A DNA stretch of 64,000 nucleotides from Silene conica (GCA_029255685.2 CM055311.2:7879031-7943030); one strand, 5' to 3'. Positions 42,936-55,648 are shown, numbered from the stretch's first letter. Translations and numbers: made by a program. Notes: a model not told the origin generated them from the letters alone.

Positions 42936-43440
42936 GTATATATCGGAATATGTCCGAGTTGGGACCGCTAGAGTACGATATATAAAGATGTTTGATGCGT
43001 GTCAAGCTATGGTCTGAGTTGCGATCGTCTAGTTTGACATGAGAGTGTTTGTGGTGTGACGACCTAGTCTGAGTTGCGACGTACGGTCCGTCTCTTGTAT
43101 GGATGATGCGGTAGGGAAATGTCTGAGTTGCGACCTCTGCCCTATCGTGAGTTTGTGTGACCGTAGTGGGTTGGGTCTGAGTTGGGACTCCGATTTCATT
43201 ACGAAGAGTAATGGTTCTGACTGAGTTGCGTTATGAACCATTATTACCTGATTGGTATCCATCCGTGCCTGAGTTGCGGCAACGGGAGTATGCTTGCTGA
43301 TTTGTGTACCAAGTCTAACCTGAGTTGGGGTATGACTTGGACACTGCTGATTGTGTCTAGTGCTTGCCTGAGTTGCGGTAGGTGTTAGATACTGCTGATT
43401 TGCATCTGTTTGCCTGAGTTGGGGTACAGTCTCTGATGTT
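42936..43440 (+). repeat. Tandem array of ten stem-loops with CYGAGTTGSG core (LTR G)
   Basis: Cores at 42954, 43014, 43069, 43123, 43177, 43221, 43269, 43320, 43368 and 43414. Units 1-8 correspond one to one to those of F. Arms differ from F in matched pairs: unit 1 ATATATCG/CGATATAT against ACATATCG/CGATATGT, and unit 4 GGTAGGG/CCCTATC against GGTAGGA/TCCTACC. G has one unit more than F at the right end. Confidence 0.85.
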
Positions 43441-44110
43441 GCTGATTGATTGTGATAGATAGAGTGTTACGAATTTCTAGAACTGTTCATCTAAGGCATT
43501 GGATGACTCTTAGGCTAGTTTCGTAAATGGTTTGGATTGAAAGACTCCCCGGCCGGGCAACCGGGAGGGAAACAGGCTCTCCTTCCAAATAGTTTCCGAA
43601 GTTGGTTGAGAGCCTTGCATAGTTATTGCATGATGATATGAGATTGAGATTTATATGCTTCACATGTTATATATATGCTGGAGAATGTTGGATGTTTATG
43701 TGATACGTATCGTTACAAAAGGTGGCTAGGAGAACTCTAGTCACTCCCAACTGATTATGGCGTACATGTTTAGATGTATGTAGGTACATGATAGGTTGGA
43801 AAACTATTGGGTTGCATGACGCTAGCGAGCGATGATCCTTCATCGATTGACTTTACACTATTATGTTAGCTAGACTTTAGTTTTACATTTCAGTTTTTGG
43901 GTGCCTGTAGGGATGTGCCATTCCAGGCTGTTTGTACTTATGTTTTTCATACTTAGACTATTACTTATAATCTATGTTTTTGTTTATAACAGTTTGTACA
44001 GTTTTGGTTTTAATTCACCTCGTTTTCTTGCATGTTAAAGTTTAAATTCCGCGCAAATTTTGGCATGTTTTGTATGTTTTATTTTCCGCTGCGACGAGGG
44101 GTTTTACAGT

Positions 44111-44122
44111 TTGTATCAGAGC
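44111..44122 (+). promoter_or_regulatory. Element G primer binding site
   Basis: TTGTATCAGAGC, two bases after the LTR end; one mismatch to the initiator tRNA-Met-type site TGGTATCAGAGC. The leader to 44274 is non-coding. Confidence 0.75.
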
Positions 44123-44274
44123 GTTATCGCTCCCGACGCACTCATGTAACCCCTAACCTTAACTTGAACATATAATTGAATAATGAATGAGAGATGTGGT
44201 ACATTTAAGGACTTATATTGGAGCCTGTTTGTGACTGCTATTTGTTAAGTTAACACTTGCTTTTCTTTTTAAGG

Positions 44275-45294
44275 ATGGTGAGGAATACAGCCGCCGAGAA
44301 TACGATCATGCAAGCCCTTCTTCAAGTGCTTGAGAACCAGAGACATCAAGCTGAGACTGTTCCTCCACCTCCTCCGCCAGGCAATGATGCCAACAGACCT
44401 GGTGGCTTTTCATGGATCGCATCACAGATGTCCAGGAGTCACGTGAAGACTTACGGAGGCGAAGTTGACCCTGTTTCTCTTTCTGAGTGGTTTCGAGAGA
44501 TGGAGAAGAGTCTTGCCATGTATTCAGTAGTCATAGAGGATAGGGTGAGGTTAGCCACTCATTATTTGACCTTGGAGGCTGATAGATGGTGGACATTGAT
44601 TGGTCCTACTTTTCTACTGGACCCACTGTTTGACTGGGAGGCTTTCAAGGAGAAGATTGAGACTAGATTCTATCCTAAGGAGCTTCGATCACAGACACTC
44701 AAGCAATTCATGGACCTTAAGCAGGGAAAGATGACGGTACATGAGTTCACCGATAAGTTCAACTAGCTGGCGCATTTTGCTTCGAGATTTGTGAGAGATG
44801 AGGCTAAGAGGGTTTACTTCTATAGAGGGAAGTTGGGACCCCGCATCGAGAGCATGGTCCGCCGAGACTCTACTTCTTTCGTTTAGGTCTACGATGATGC
44901 CATCTGGGCAGAGAGTTCTATCAGGGCTATAGATGTTGAGACCCGAGCTGCTACTGCTAGCGTTTCTTCATGCCAGAGGTCTATCTACCAGGGAAAGAGG
45001 CCTTTTGTTCCATCTTCTACACCTGCCAATTCTCAGAAGAAGCAATTTGAGAGGTTTTCTGCCCCGGTCGCTAAGACCACTGTTCACACAGATACTACTT
45101 CGAGGGTTTGCCACTGTTGCATTAAACCATCTCATTCGGGTTTTGACTGCTTCAAGAATGCCTACAAGTGTTACACTTGTAATGGATTTGGGCATAGGTC
45201 TTTCGAGTGTCCTGAGAGGAACACGGCTATCGGCAAGGCTGCCACTGCTGCTGCAACTATTAGAGGAGGCAAGGCAAAGGGGAGGATCTTTGTT
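44275..45294 (+). pseudogene. Element G gag
   Basis: Start chosen at ATG 44275 (MVRNTAAENTIMQALLQVLE), directly after an intron-acceptor-like sequence. The capsid-like domain (SEWFREMEKSLAMYSV, DRWWTLIGPTF, FKEKIETRFYP, MTVHEFTDKFN) is followed by two CCHC knuckles: [14 protein letters not shown] (about 45110) and [14 protein letters not shown] (about 45168-45209). TAG stops at 44764 and 44884 interrupt it. Gag would package the RNA. The frame continues into the protease without a stop. Confidence 0.85.
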
Positions 45295-47190
45295 ATGACC
45301 AGAGTAGAGGCTGAGGCTCATCCTGACATCGTGGCTGGTATCTTTTCTATTTTTGGCGCTGAGTGCCTAATCTTATTTGATACTGGTGCTTCTTTATCAT
45401 TTATATCGACTCAGTTCGCCGATAGACTTGTCCTGGAGTCTTCTGTTGTTGATGAGACTTCTATCTCCTTGCCTTCCGGAGATGTTTTCTCATGCTCTTC
45501 TTCCCATAGGGATGTTCCTATTATTATTGGTTGTGCCACATTTCCAGCGGACTTACCGAGATTTCCTCTCGAGGAATTTGACATTATCCTCGGTATGGAT
45601 TGGTTATCGCGATACCACGCTCGTTTCGAGTGTCGCGACCAGAAAATCTGCTTGAGGAGTTCTTCAGGAGTTCGTGTTTCCTATAGGGGAACTCGCCCCA
45701 AAAAGGGTGTGCGTGTCATCTCATCGATGAAAGCTTCTTATCTTCTAAGGAAGGGTTGCCAAGCCTTCTGGTGTGTTGTTTCAGCTGCAAAGCCATCGCT
45801 ACCGAAGCTTGAAGATGTAGCCATTGTTCGTGAGTTTCCAGATGTCTTTCTAGCGGAGTTGCCGGGTATACCTCATGAGAGAGATGTTGAGTTTACTATT
45901 GAGCTTGTTCCAGGTACCAGACCTATATCTAAGGCTCCATATCGTATGGCTCCGCCTGAATTGAAGGAATTGAAGCAGCAACTTGAAGAGATGATAGAGA
46001 AAGGATTCATTCGACCGAGTGCCTGTCCTTTGGGTGCTCCAGTGCTTTTCGTCAAGAAGAAAGATGGTTCCATGAGACTTTGCATTGACTACAGAGAATT
46101 GAACAGAGTTACGGTGAAGAATAGATATCCTTTACCTAGGATCGATGACTTATTTAATCAGCTTAGAGGTGCTTCCAGATTTTCGAAGATTGACCTTCGT
46201 TCGGGGTATCACCAGATTCCAGTTAGAGAGGCTGACATTGCGAAGACTGCTTTCCGTACCAGATATGGACACTTTGAGTTTGTTGTTATGCCTTTCGGTT
46301 TGACGAATGCTCCTGCGATAATCATGGATCAGATGAATAGGACGTTCAGTGAGTACTTAGACACTTGTGTTGTGGTGTTTATTGATGATATCCTTATTTA
46401 CTCGAAGACTGATGCTGAGCATGCCGAACATCTTCGTTTGATACTTGGGATTCTGCGTCGACAGAAGTGGTTTGCGAAGTTTTCTAAGTGTGAGTTTTGG
46501 TTATCTCAGGTTGCATTTCTTGGACATGTTATCTCTAGTGAGCGAGTTATGGTTGATCCCGCTAAGATTGAGGCGGTGATGGATTGGGAGAGTCCCAAGG
46601 ATGTGGGAGAGATTCGTAGTTTCCTCGAATTGGCCGGATACTACCGACGGTTTGTTGAGGACTTTTCTAGATTGGCTCGTCCGATGACTCAGTTACTGAA
46701 GAAAGAGGCCAAATTTGTATGGACAGATAAGTGTGAGAGCTCATTTCAGGAATTGAAGACTAGATTGACTTCTGCTCCAGTGCTTACTCTTCCAGAGATT
46801 GGTGTGGATGATGTCTACTGCGATGCTTCTATGCTTGGACTTAGATGTGTGTTGATGTAGAGTGGGAAGGTGATTGTTTATTCCTCTAGACAGCTACGAG
46901 TTCATGAGGTGAACTATCCTACGCATGATCTTGAGTTGGCCGTTGCTGTTCATGCTTTGAAGATGTGGCGTCACTACCTTATTGGATCTCATTGCCGCAT
47001 TTTCACTGATCACAAGAGTTTGAAGTACATTTTCACCCAGAAGGACCTTAATATGCGATAGCGTCGATGGTTAGAGATGGTTAAGGACTATGATATCGAG
47101 TTGTTGTATCATGAGGGTAAGGCCAATGTTGTTGCTGATATGCTTAGTCGCAAGACTTCTCATTCGTTGAGTGCCATTCGAGTGTTGCCA
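45295..47190 (+). pseudogene. Element G protease, RT and RNase H
   Basis: Open from 44887 to 46857. The protease active site [12 protein letters not shown] is at about 45373-45408; [13 protein letters not shown] closes the domain. RT blocks are [30 protein letters not shown] and catalytic [10 protein letters not shown] (about 46378). RNase H ([40 protein letters not shown]) is split by TAG at 46858 and 47059, both at positions fitting a lost CAG. Apart from stops, catalytic residues appear conserved. Confidence 0.87.
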
Positions 47191-48710
47191 GAGGAGCTTT
47201 ATTCTGAGTTCAGGAAGTTGAAGTTAGAGATGGTTGGTAGTGGGTTTGATTGGTTATCTGCTATGACCGCTGAGTCTACCTTATATTGGGAGATTCGCAA
47301 GGGTTTGCCGACATATGCTACTTATAGGAAGTTCGAGGCCAAGATTGCTAGTGGCGAGGCTAGAGATTTCGTGATTGATGCTGACAGCTCTCTTCGTTTT
47401 CGTGGCCGGATGTATGTTCCTAATGCTCCTAGCTTGAGGAAGAGATTATTGGATGAGGCTCACTTGACTCCATATTCTATTCATCCTGGTGGTGAAAAGA
47501 TGCATAAGGACCTTAGACTTTTATTTTGGTAGCCAGGGATGAAGAAGAACATTTTGGACTATGTGAGTAGATGCTTGACTTGTCAACAAGTGAAGATAGA
47601 GCACAAGAGACCTGGTGGTCTGCTACAGCCGCTTCATGTTCCTCAGTGGAAATGGGAGTGTATTTCGATGGACTTCGTGACTGCTTTACCTAAGACCGTT
47701 GGAGGCAATGATGCTATTTGGGTGGTGGTTGACAGATTGACCAAGTGTGCTAGGTTTATACCTATTCTTGAGACTTGGGATATGGATAGCCTAGCTAAGG
47801 CTTATATTGCAGAGATAGTTCGTTACCATGGAGTTCCGAGAGAGATTGTTTCCGACCGAGATCCGCGTTTCTGTTCCAGGTTTTGGAAGGCTCTTCAGGA
47901 GGCTATGGGTAGCCGTCTGCTGATGAGTACATCGTTCCATGCTGCGACTGATGGGCAGTCAAAGAGGACTATCCAGACTTAGAGGACCTGCTTCGTGCTT
48001 GTGCACTTGATTTTCAGGGATCGTGGGAAAAGAGTCTACCACTGGTTGAGTTCTCTTACAACAAAAACTATCACTCGTCGATTGGTATGGCTCCGTATGA
48101 GGCACTCTATGGTAGGAAGTGTCGTAGCCCGATTTGTTGGGATCAGTCGAACGACGTGCATAATTTAGGACCTGACCAGTTGGCTGCGATGATTGATCAC
48201 GTTCAGCTTATCAGAGGTAGGATGAAGGCCGCACAGGATCGGCAGGAATCCTATGCAGACTTTCGTCGAAGACCGCTCGAGTTTGAGGCTGGCGACAGAG
48301 TGTTCCTTCGAGTTTGTCCGATGAAAGGTGTCAACAGATTTGGTGTCAAGGACAAGTTGAGTCTTAAGTATATTGGGTCGTTCGAGATTTTGAAGAGTAT
48401 CGGTGCTGTTGCCTACAGATTGGACTTGCCTCCTAGTTTCGGCAAGGTTCATAGTGTCTTTCCTGTTTCACAGCTCCGCAAATACGTGAATGACCCTAGT
48501 CACATGCTTCAGAGAGAGGTCGACAACCTAGAGCCAAACCTTGCGTTCGAAGAGCGTCCAATGAAGATTTTGGATCGTCAGGACCGGAAGATGAGGAGCA
48601 AGGTGGTACCCCTGGTGAAGATACTATGGCGTTGTGGCGACGTTGAGGAGGAGACTTGGGAGACAGAGGCTTCGATGTGCGCTTCGCATCCTTCTCTTTT
48701 CGATTGAGGT
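47191..48710 (+). pseudogene. Element G integrase and chromo-like domain
   Basis: The complete HHCC zinc domain is visible (HLTPYSIHPGG ... RCLTCQQ, 47461-47590) but broken by TAG 47530. The core has SMDFVTALP and VSDRDPRF, while the third acidic position ([10 protein letters not shown]) reads Lys (AAG, 47962-47964) instead of Glu. A one-base deletion near 47980 shifts the frame; it resumes at about 47980 in another frame (SSIGMAPYEALYGRKCRS from 48075) and ends at a TGA just after SHPSLFD (about 48705). The end (VEEETWETEASMCASHP) is chromo-like. Confidence 0.85.
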
Positions 48711-48715
48711 ATAGT

Positions 48716-51700
48716 TGTTAGGTTTAAAAATCTCATAACCTAAAGATTTTAGTCATACTAAATAAATTTTAATTAACATATTAATTATTGATTTTAGATC
48801 TTATGCATGTTTGTACAAAATGCGGAAATAAGGTGTCGAGTTCTTACAATCCGACGAACCTCATGCAAGCATGATCCTCCAAACCGAGTAATCAAGGTAG
48901 GTTACCTACTTTGTGATGCACCCTAAACAACCCCTTAAACCGAGTCTTACACGAGCTAGGTACAAAAATCGGTTTCCTTAAATTTAATCTAATCTTATTA
49001 GAATAACTAATACAATACTAGAACAATTATAGTATTACTATATAATCTCTATTATATGAATATTATCTTATGAATATTAGAGAGGATTTGTTAGTTTTCT
49101 AACACAAGAAAAACTTAAGATTAGAATGAAGGAATTGTAGTATAGAACACTCAACATTTTGTTGTGTTTTGGTGTGGTTTTGGTGTGGTTACCGTGAACC
49201 CACATGGGGAGCACCAAATATTGCTTTTTGTCTTACCAAAAACACATAGGTTGGCTCAAGGCAATGTTCTCAAGGAACATGTTTTTACATGTTCTTAAAA
49301 TACACATCCTTTAATTGCCACCACCAAAACCGGTACCACTATTTCATAAAATGGACTTCCATTTTATAATTGCCATTTTGTACAATTGTAATCTTATGTG
49401 TGAAATGCCAACATCTCACACCATAAAATAATTGTTTTAATTTAAAATGCATATTTATCAAATAAATATCATTTGTAAATTAATAAATCATATTTAACAA
49501 ATTGACTAGTAATTCATAATTACTAATGTATAAAATGGTCATTTCAATAATCGTCATTACGATTTACAATAATTGTAATAATATACAACCCGATTCATTC
49601 TAATTACGATATTTCATAAATATCTTTTAACAATTGACAATTGATACGTTTCAATTTCAAATACAAATCTTACATTAAGATTTAACCTCTAATATTCTCG
49701 ATATATAAGTTTTCAGGAATTTGATCAACTCGTATCATATACAGTTGATCATTATATCAATTAAGGGAATTGTCCTATAGGTGTGACCTAAAGGGATCAA
49801 CTGACCACCACCGTCATACGACAGTAATGTTAAACTCTAGCTAGCCAATCATTACCGATTAATGTTGGTCAGTTGACTATATAATTTCGTATCATCCCTT
49901 GCGCATTCTCGTCATGAGATTTAATTTCGTGATCGCACTACTGTTGAGGACACATTTCCCAACAATCTCCCACTTGTCCTCGACAAGTGTGCGTCACCAA
50001 TTCTCTTGTCCTATTACAATCTCCCACTCAATGCAAGGTGTCTCTCTGAGGTCGTACTTGCATTCGATCATATCATGAGTGGTTTCCTCGATCTGGAGAA
50101 TAACTGTTTGACCGGAATTATCTACCATAGATACCTTCCGAGCGTGGCCACGCATTTCCAGTTAACTTCTCCTCGAGTGGCCTTGATATTTGAACAACCC
50201 TGACAATTTCTAGTTACGAAATTTCTATCGTACAACATGGACAATTTCTATCGTGGACAATTTCTATCGTACTACTTCCTTCAACTAGTCACAGTCAGTC
50301 ACAACCCAAAGCAATCCCATTTGACTCCAGTTACGAAAAGTCGTAGAGAATGGATCAAGGTTATGCCAAAACTGTACCATCTTGGGAGAGTAGTCTTTAG
50401 TCTAAGAATTGACTCATAAGAATACTATAGCAGCTCTCGCCACGACCCGGCTATTATAAAATTTCCAGAACTCCATAAGTGGTCAGTTTGCCCTACAGAG
50501 TGTCTCTTGCAGTCTGCCTATGTGATCGACTAGTCATCACATATGACTCTATGGCACTTGAACTTGCCATCAGTCGCCTCACATTCTAGTCGCTTTGAGA
50601 CGTCACCTCATGTAAGCGGCTAGGGGCTATACTAAATCAATCCAGTTCACTTTATGGGGTTCAATATTGTCTCTTACAACCCATTTGGATTTTGACAAAG
50701 TATCCTTTTATTTTGAGTTAATTATAACTCAAATGACATTGTCATGTAAAAACAGTCAATACTATTGCATTGCATTTGATGCACGATCATCTATTTGTAT
50801 TAGTGTTTTGCGAATAAACCTTTTAATCATGATTGCAAAACTTACAAATTTTGGTTTCCTTCCAACTCATATTATCTCACATAATATGATCTTATTTGAG
50901 CACATATCTAGAACTCATTCTAGATCTTGAGTTTCCTTTCCTGAGGGAGGCTCCCACTGTTATCTTATAACTCGTGACATATGGATGTATTAGAGAGATT
51001 AAAGAATCACTCGAAATTACCTAGTCACTCATGTACTGAAATATATATTGTAGTTATTTATGATTTCATCACTTTTACTATTTTCAATCATCTTGGTAAT
51101 TTAACCATTTAGATATCTAATTGGCGACCTTTTATTATCAATATAATAAACCTTCCCGTGAAGTTTCATCATCGTATGATATAAGGTGTTTGTTCATCTA
51201 GAATTGAGAACTTCTTATTCTTTACACTTTTAAAGAATCACCCATCCTCTCTAAATGGTACGTTCAATTTTCTAATGAATATCGCTCCCACTAAAAACAA
51301 CATTACTCGATTTCTTAAATGAACCTTTCATTTCTCGCATGTGTATCTTTTGCTATCACTTGAATCATTATCACTATCCCTATAGTGGTCTACCTCCATT
51401 CAATCAACATCACTTGAACTTTTCATTTCTTGTGATATTTCCTAATATCACTTTTAGATACAATAGATACTAACATTGAGAGAACTGAGATGATATCTCC
51501 TCTATTATCTTATAATTTTGAAAATTTCATTTGTTAAGGAACCGTTTTCCTTTCGATTTCCTACGGGGTTTCCTTTATCCTCTCTTTGAAACAATGAACA
51601 TAAGGAACATTTCCTCTTGTGTCCTCCCGTAGTTTCTTCAGTGTCCTCTCGTAGTTTCTTTTGTTCATTCATTTAGGGTTCTTTTTAAGACTCCCATGTA

Positions 51701-51751
51701 GGATTCTTCTCAAAGATCCTGCATTTATATCATTGGTTTGCGAGCGAAATA
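48716..51751 (-). repeat. Element H left (3') terminal repeat
   Basis: Colinear with 55663-58707 with scattered differences. It has an inner LTR-like end (TTTCCCAACA at 49955-49964) followed by the polypurine-tract complement ATCTCCCACTTG, so the classical LTR may be 48716-49964 only. The inner edge near 51751 lacks the CCCAACA seen at 58701-58707. No coding; short ORFs here are shadows. Confidence 0.75.
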
Positions 51752-52440
51752 TTTTGTCCCACTCTATCCTTTTAACAATAACCTTTATTTTTATAAGGAT
51801 AGCAATTTTCGATATAACCAATGTATATGAATGTTTGTAAAGTGTATAAGTGTGATGAATACATTCTCATTTTCACTTAAAATGATCATCTTATAATGAA
51901 CTAATATTCATTTTGATTGAATATTTTCCTCTTGAGGTGTAGTTCTCCGTTTAAATTAATCAACACTATTTTGATTCGTTCTCTTGATCGTATCAATCTT
52001 ATTGTACAATGAACATTTCAGGGTATTTCTTTATTGATTTATTAAGATCACATGAACTCATGTTACAAGGTATGCACTTTATTTTAGGAATCAACGATTT
52101 GACTAAGAACAAAAGGAGTGACTTGGGTTGAAAATCAAGTCACCAATATCCAAAATACAACCATTGTTTAGGATTTCAATCCTTGTCATACAAGAAAAGA
52201 CATTGTTCTTTAAAATTAAAGTGTATTAATGAAAGAAGACGATAATGAAGCTTAGAGCCAAGCTCTTGATGTCTTCAATCACTAGATGCTACCAAAGAAT
52301 CCATGTAAGGAACTTCAAATTTCCTTTTCCATGCCCTTATCTTTATAAGGTGCCCCTTTAAAACAATTTAAAAGAGGTGATAGTCAACAACTAGTATCTC
52401 TATACAAAGGTTGACAAAATAACATGAATTTAAACGAGAA
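51752..52440 (-). other. Element H 3' internal region
   Basis: Non-coding between gag and the left terminal repeat. RT, RNase H and integrase, expected here in a copia element, are absent. Confidence 0.6.
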
Positions 52441-53221
52441 TTATAACCTACTGCAAGAATTCCGTTTCCAAAGACCTAACCTTGTGCAATAATGGCACTT
52501 GTCTTCAACCTTTGAAGATGAGGTGGAAGCACCTTTCGAAAAGGTCTTCTCTTTAGTAGGTTTGGATTTGGGGATTTTCTTTCCCTGGCCTTTGAAGGCA
52601 CTCCTTTTGAAATTGCCTTTCCCTTTCTTCTCGATGTTCAAGACATCCTTAGTGGAACTTTCATGAAGTCCCACGTCCCTCTTGGCTTGGACAAACATCT
52701 TATGCAATTCATCCAATGTGGTCAATGATGAGTGAGTCGGGAACATCAACTCTTTGCAACTTTAGAGTCTCTGCAAACTCAACTAATTTGAGTACATGAG
52801 GGCTTATCTTTTGCCCTTCCTTCAAGCAAATGTCGAAGAAGGCGGAAGCCGCCTCATATTGAATCACCCTTGGAGTTTGTGAAAACATCGTCGCAGGTTT
52901 GGTGTATATCTCATATGATGTGCTTAACTTGATCATACTCCTTTGGAGATATGGCTCCATGGAGAAGATAAGCACATTTTTAAGAGCGGAGGACTCTTTT
53001 ATGTAGGCTTCATAGGCCTCACGAGTTTGGACCGCGGAACGAGCGGTCGGAGCGGTCGGAGCGGCTTCGGATAGGTAACGAGTCTTATCGTCACCTTGAG
53101 CGGCCAAAAGTAATTGCGCATCCCAATCCTTAAAATTGGAACCATGCTTATCGAGTTTTCAACGATCCATAAAGGATCGAAGCCATGAAACGTTAGTGAG
53201 AGGTGGAGCGTTGGTTGCCAT
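52441..53221 (-). pseudogene. Element H gag (copia-type)
   Basis: ATG at 53221 on the minus strand starts MATNAPPLTNVSWLRSFMD, aligned with the gag start of element J. TGA at 53161-53159 is in frame where J has Arg. The conserved part is AYEAYIKESSALKNVLIFSM, MFSQTPRVIQYEAASAFF and KISPHVLKLVEFAETL. A frame change with a probable deletion occurs near 52740 (then TLDELHKMFVQAKRD), followed by a Lys-rich stretch and a knuckle CHYCTRLGLWKRN in which the zinc-binding His reads Leu. Without RT this gene would act only in trans-mobilised particles, if at all. Confidence 0.82.
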
Positions 53222-55648
53222 AGATGATGTTGAAAATTAAACTACAATAAAAATGAAGGAATTAAAACAACGTCATTTTTAAAACTCGTAAATAATTTTA
53301 AACAAGTTTAGTTATCTACTTAATGATCTCTTACCCAACTAAGTAAACAATCCCGAGACCCAAACCCATACTAATTCGGGCACGGTATAGCCGATTCAAC
53401 CCGTCTTGGTATAATTTGGTGGATTAACCTTTTAATCGGTTCTACCTTAGAACTCTCGGTCGACAATTTTCTAAAAATCGGCTTTAGCCCGAACTTATTG
53501 CAACTACGGTTACGAATACTTTCGTTGAGATCGACCAAATTTCAAGGTGTAATCTTATTACCCCACTTACCCAACGTGACAATTTTAGCACCCCGGTATA
53601 GCCGAGTCTACATTCTTGTGAAGAAGGGATTCACGGGTCCATACTTTTTGGTAAGGCTAAGTCTCAATATTCATATGTAAGAGATGTAGTCAAATTTTAT
53701 TATCTATCTCCGTTTAAGTGAACTAAGTCGGTGAATTATCGATAAAATAAATGACTAGGTCGACTAAATCGAATAAAATGCATGACATGATATGACGATT
53801 TGGCTATGCATGCAAACATATAAAGCAAATAAAAGCATAAAACAATAAACCCTAGTATGGCCTTTCCTAGAAAATAAATAATAAAAGTACAAATTCGGAA
53901 ACCAACTCCTTTGGTCCCTTGAACTTCACGAGGCACGCTTCCCAAGGTAAACACCGTCTTGGTCGGAACTCCTTTCCGATTGGCATCGTCTTCAAGGCTC
54001 ACCGGAATTTACAAAAATTACAACTTTTCTAGTCTACTTTATACATTATAAAATAGAAACACAATAAATAAAGTGATACGAGATCACATTAATTACATCC
54101 GAATCGATAACCCCTTACATTACGGGAAATATCGATTAAAAACTAAGGCCATACTAAGTAAATTACATAATCCAAAATTACGTAAATAAAATCATGAAAA
54201 TCATAATTAAAATATGCAATGCTTATGAATATGAACTAACATGCAAACCCTAAGCCAAATCGTCCTATTTAAATATCATTTATATAAATAGTTATCGTAT
54301 ACCTCGGTTTTATGGAATTGCGTGTTTTAACGATTAAAAACACTTAGCATAATGTGAATCGGAATTCACTCTTAAGTTAATCATCCCAACTCATTTAGGT
54401 TTCAAAATTTAGTCTTACTCAAACTTTGAACATGACTTAACTTATTATAATAATATTGTTCGGTATTACTCGGTTTTACGGGAAAAATAATATTAAATTC
54501 AAAACGAGTCATAAAAATTTCGAAAATTTCAAAATTTAACTTTTGAAAATTCTAGAATGTTCTTAAAATTTCAGAACTTTAAAATATTAGTATTTATACG
54601 GTTTTAACATATATTTCGAAAATAATACGTAAAACGAGCATTTTAAGTCGGAAAAAATAAATAATTAGTTCCATAAATGCAAATAAAATACTAATAATAA
54701 TTTTACACTTTCCAAAATACTTTAAGAACATGAAATGGACAGAAAATTAAATGGAACACAGCCCAATGAGCCGAAATTTTAAATGCATGACTCTTTTTAT
54801 CCAATTTTAAATGCAACTTTTTAACAAATTAAAATTAAATAAAAACAGAAACTTTTGGCTTCCAAGAAAAATATGGTGATGAACATATCATATATGACTA
54901 TTATGGGTTAAATTTTCCGGCCATTTTGACAACTATTGCAAATTTTAACGATTTACGTCATATATCGTACAGTTTTAACCATTAAAATTATTTCTCAAGC
55001 ATCAAATTAAATAAAAATATCGAATTTTTTATACATGAAAATAATATATATGACATCGTGTTAAATTTTTATGGCCAAATTCCAACTTAAACTATTAAAG
55101 TCGAAATAATGTCACTAATTACCCGATTTTTACATTAAAAATCTATAATAATGCAATATATGAGATACATTTCTGGAAAATTTAGCATACATTTTAAATA
55201 TTGCATGTGACATACTCATAAATATTTATAGTCAAATTCGAAATATAACTATACAAACCCATTTTTATTCATTTTATGACATTTTAACATTTAAAATTCA
55301 TAAACCATGTATTTTAACTCCATAATTTACGAAATATCATATTCATATCATAGGAAATACATGTGATAACATACTGAAAAATCTCGGCCAGAAGCTTATT
55401 TTAACTATTTTTCCCAAAAATAAACATTTTTAACCATTAAAAATTAATAAAACCGAAAATAAAAATACCAATGAACAATATATATGTGCAAAATATATTC
55501 CAAATATCCTAAAATACATTTAGAATCAGTAGGTATTCATGCATAAATTATTTCGGCCATATCATATACGAAATGAAATATCAATTTTATTTTTGTTATC
55601 TTAATAACTTCGTAAAAATTAAACGAAAAGCATGCAAACAACCTTGTT
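53222..55648 (-). other. Element H 5' leader
   Basis: 2.4 kb, AT-rich, non-coding, between the primer site and gag. Parts are shared with the leader of element J (for example the block with CCCGTAATGTAAGGG, 54110-54130 here and 62668-62682 in J). Confidence 0.6.

Larger units (their letters stand above)
41213..44108 (+). repeat. Element G 5' LTR
   Basis: TGTAACATCCCG to GGGGTTTTACA, 2896 bp. Contains a TATA box (TATAAA, 41438-41443), an intron-like segment, a GCTGCGCAA cluster and the stem-loop array. Confidence 0.93.

Noticed and set aside
45377-45655. Overlapping plus-strand ORF in G pol
   Set aside because: Frame shadow of the protease gene, whose frame has clear motifs.
49955-49990. Separate solo LTR ending at 49964 inside H
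   Set aside because: No target duplication is seen there, and the same junction occurs in both terminal repeats, so it belongs to H itself.
52441-52749. Independent small Lys-rich protein gene
   Set aside because: It is the C-terminal part of the H gag in a shifted frame, recognised by the degenerate zinc knuckle.
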